Assembly (NCBI RefSeq): GCF_022829405.1
Contig: NZ_JAKSXW010000078.1
Span: 83,719 to 147,718 of the forward strand
DNA length: 64,000 nt
Source of the DNA: Methylobacterium sp. J-076
GTDB lineage: Bacteria > Pseudomonadota > Alphaproteobacteria > Rhizobiales > Beijerinckiaceae
Direction: 5' to 3'
Shown: positions 62,467 through 64,000 of the stretch, piece by piece
Layout of the letters: each line of letters begins with the position of its first letter
How positions within the stretch are numbered: the first letter of the stretch is position 1
The notes under the pieces: model-generated
The model's database searches: none
Told to the model about the DNA's origin: nothing
What the model saw: only the letters and a program-made list of their open reading frames with translations
Position numbers and translations under genes: made by a program

Positions 62467-63800
62467 GCGCCCCGGAGCCCACCGACGGCCTCGGCCCCTG
62501 GCAGCAGTTCCTCTGCCGGGCCTGCGGGCTGATCTACGACGAGGCTGAGGGCGACGTGGACAGCGGCATCGCCCCCGGCACCCGCTTCGGGGACATCCCG
62601 GAGGACTGGGTCTGCCCGATCTGCGGGGTGACGAAGGGGGATTTCGAGCCCTACCGGCGCCGGGCGCCCATCGCGGCGCCGGTCGCCGCCGCCCTGGTGG
62701 CGCCCCGCCGGAGGGGGGTGGTGATCGTCGGGGCCGGCATCGCCGGGTGGAGCGTCGCGGAGGCGATCCGCGCGGAGGACGCGCAGGTGCCGATCACCCT
62801 GGTGACCGCCTGCTCGGGGGACGTCTACCACAAGCCCGAGCTGTCGGTGGCCCTGGCCCGGGGCCTGTCCCCGGCCCGGCTGCGGCGGGAGACGGGGGTG
62901 GCGGCGGCGGCCCGGCTCGGCCTGCGCCTGATGGCGGACACGGTGGCGACGGGCCTCTCGCCCGAGCGGCACAGCCTGCGCACCACCCGCGGGACCCTCG
63001 CCTACAGCCACCTCGTCCTGGCCCACGGCGCCCGCCCGGCTCTGCCGCCGGGCCTCGACCCGGCCCTGTGCTGGCGGATCAACGACCTCGCCGCCTGGAG
63101 CGGCCTCCACGCCGAGCTGGCGCGCGGCCCCCGAACGGTGGCGGTGGTCGGCGCGGGCATGGTCGGCTGCGAGCTGGCCGAGGATCTCGCCCGGGCGGGG
63201 CACACGGTCACCCTGGTCGGCGCGGCGGCGCTGCCCCTGCCGGAGCTGTTGCCGGAGGAGGCCGGGCGCCGGCTCCTGGCGGCCCTCGAAGGGCTCGGCG
63301 TCGCCTACCGGGGCGGGGTGCTGGTGCGCGGCCTCGCCCGCGGGCCGGACGGGCGGGTCGCCCTCGCCCTGGACGATGGCACGGGCCTCGAGGCCGCGAC
63401 GGTGATCGCGGCCACCGGCCTCGCCACGCCCCCGCGCCTCGTGCGGGGGGCGGGCCTCGCCTTCGACCGGGGGATCGCCGTCGACCGCGACACCCTGCGG
63501 ACGAGCAAGCCCGACATCTTCGCGCTCGGCGATTGTATCAGCCTCGACGGGCAGCCCTGCCGCTACATCGAGCCCGTCGCCCGGCAGGCCGAGGCCATCG
63601 CCCACGTCATCCTCGGGCGCCCCCATCCGGGCTACGCCCATGCGGCGCCGGTGATCCGCCTGAAGACCCGGTCGCTGCCGGTCGAGCTGCACGGCATCCC
63701 CGTCGCCGGGGCGGCCTGGGAGGTGGTGGAGGGGGGCGAAGGCCGGCTGGCGATGGTGCAGCGGCGAAACGGCGAGGTGGTGGCCCGCCTCGTGGCGTGA
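62463..63800 (+). CDS. Rubredoxin-FAD/NAD(P)H reductase fusion
   Basis: 445 residues. Residues 1-65 are a rubredoxin with its iron ligands C18, C21, C51 and C54 (CRACG and CPICG). After a short Ala/Arg linker, residues from about 84 form a pyridine nucleotide-disulphide-type reductase: FAD-binding [20 protein letters not shown](P)-binding [21 protein letters not shown] near 218, and the second FAD motif [13 protein letters not shown]. Electrons can run NAD(P)H to FAD to rubredoxin within one chain. The ATGA overlap with the flavoprotein gene suggests that this protein reduces it. Rubredoxin usually works with alkane monooxygenase or in O2/peroxide defence. Confidence 0.88.
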   Translation: MSAPEPTDGLGPWQQFLCRACGLIYDEAEGDVDSGIAPGTRFGDIPEDWVCPICGVTKGDFEPYRRRAPIAAPVAAALVAPRRRGVVIVGAGIAGWSVAEAIRAEDAQVPITLVTACSGDVYHKPELSVALARGLSPARLRRETGVAAAARLGLRLMADTVATGLSPERHSLRTTRGTLAYSHLVLAHGARPALPPGLDPALCWRINDLAAWSGLHAELARGPRTVAVVGAGMVGCELAEDLARAGHTVTLVGAAALPLPELLPEEAGRRLLAALEGLGVAYRGGVLVRGLARGPDGRVALALDDGTGLEAATVIAATGLATPPRLVRGAGLAFDRGIAVDRDTLRTSKPDIFALGDCISLDGQPCRYIEPVARQAEAIAHVILGRPHPGYAHAAPVIRLKTRSLPVELHGIPVAGAAWEVVEGGEGRLAMVQRRNGEVVARLVA

Positions 63801-64000
63801 CACCCGGCCCGCCGGCCCGGCGAGGGGCCACCGCCATCGCGACGGGCCACCACTGCCGTCAATGCGAGCGGAGTGAGGTAATCCAGCGGCGCCACGTCGT
63901 GGACCGTTCCGCCGCCCTGGGTCGCTTCGCTTCGCTCGCGATGACGGAGAGGGCCGCCGCCGCCCCAGCGGACGGTTGCCGCCGCCGTCGCGGTGGACGG
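63801..64000. other. Right-edge non-coding region
   Basis: No gene start or stop recognised in the last 200 bp beyond the reductase stop. It contains the inverted repeat listed separately. Confidence 0.4.
63858..63945. repeat. Imperfect long inverted repeat, interspersed-element type
   Basis: A 29-bp stretch (63858-63886) is an imperfect reverse complement of 63917-63945. Its core GCTTCGCTTCGCTCGC followed by GATGACGG is a string commonly seen in intergenic palindromic repeats of Alphaproteobacteria. It can form a stem-loop and may end the upstream operon transcript. Confidence 0.55.

Overview
The window is one contiguous piece of a very GC-rich chromosome. Genes are dense, and many share ATGA or 1-8 nt overlaps. 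I see no rRNA, tRNA, transposase, integrase or CRISPR array. The gene content points to an alphaproteobacterium of the Methylobacterium/Methylorubrum type: an OxlT-like oxalate carrier beside a PanE-like reductase and an oxalate-CoA ligase, an HWE-class histidine kinase, Tat-dependent small oxidoreductases, a DUF6894-like small protein, a porin ending in an aromatic residue, and AraD1/IlvD sugar-acid enzymes. The genus is an inference from content, not from a marker gene. The high GC content creates very long antisense reading frames, up to about 1,260 codons. These were treated as shadows.

Left third (1-25,500). It opens with a diguanylate cyclase, a divergent L,D-transpeptidase and an MHYT-type hybrid kinase. 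A DUF2252 protein, Tex, a deformylase-like protein that lacks metal ligands, and a YbfB-type MFS permease follow. Next comes a type I secretion locus (11,590-16,718, minus strand). Its first gene encodes a 664-residue repeat protein with no Lys, Cys or Tyr and one Arg, and the ABC exporter and HlyD adaptor lie downstream. After two small proteins and an HWE kinase there is a ferric-siderophore uptake operon: AraC regulator, MFS, TonB-dependent receptor and PepSY membrane protein (19,156-25,478). The receptor has three tandem dyads in front of it.

Middle third (25,500-46,600). This part holds a SugE/Gdx exporter with a suggestive leader hairpin, a Tat-exported glutathione peroxidase, a DJ-1/PfpI protein, PiT and CorA-type ion transporters, and an OprB porin. 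It continues with a coupled pair of tiny genes and an acyl-CoA:acetate CoA-transferase that has a C-terminal extension and dyad-rich upstream DNA. A second iron-siderophore cassette follows (RhtX/FptX-like MFS, FhuF-like reductase, ABC exporter, all overlapping). Then come a yellow/MRJP-type beta-propeller, two divergently transcribed catalase-fold paralogues, a GlcG/HbpS protein, an Nramp homologue with altered metal-site motifs, and a fosmidomycin-resistance-type MFS.

Right third (46,600-64,000). An oxalate module (oxalate carrier, PanE-like candidate oxalyl-CoA reductase, oxalate-CoA ligase) lies behind a perfect 18-bp palindrome. A 1,216-residue GAF/PAS/REC/HPt hybrid kinase follows. The next group is a GntR-controlled sugar-acid locus (AraD1-type dehydratase, regulator, IlvD/Edd dehydratase) and a beta-barrel porin. 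The window closes with a three-gene operon (OsmC-like protein, acyl-CoA-dehydrogenase-fold flavoprotein, rubredoxin-reductase fusion) that has a textbook -24/-12 sigma-54 promoter. The secretion locus with its unusual substrate, and this sigma-54 redox operon, are the best candidates for undescribed systems.
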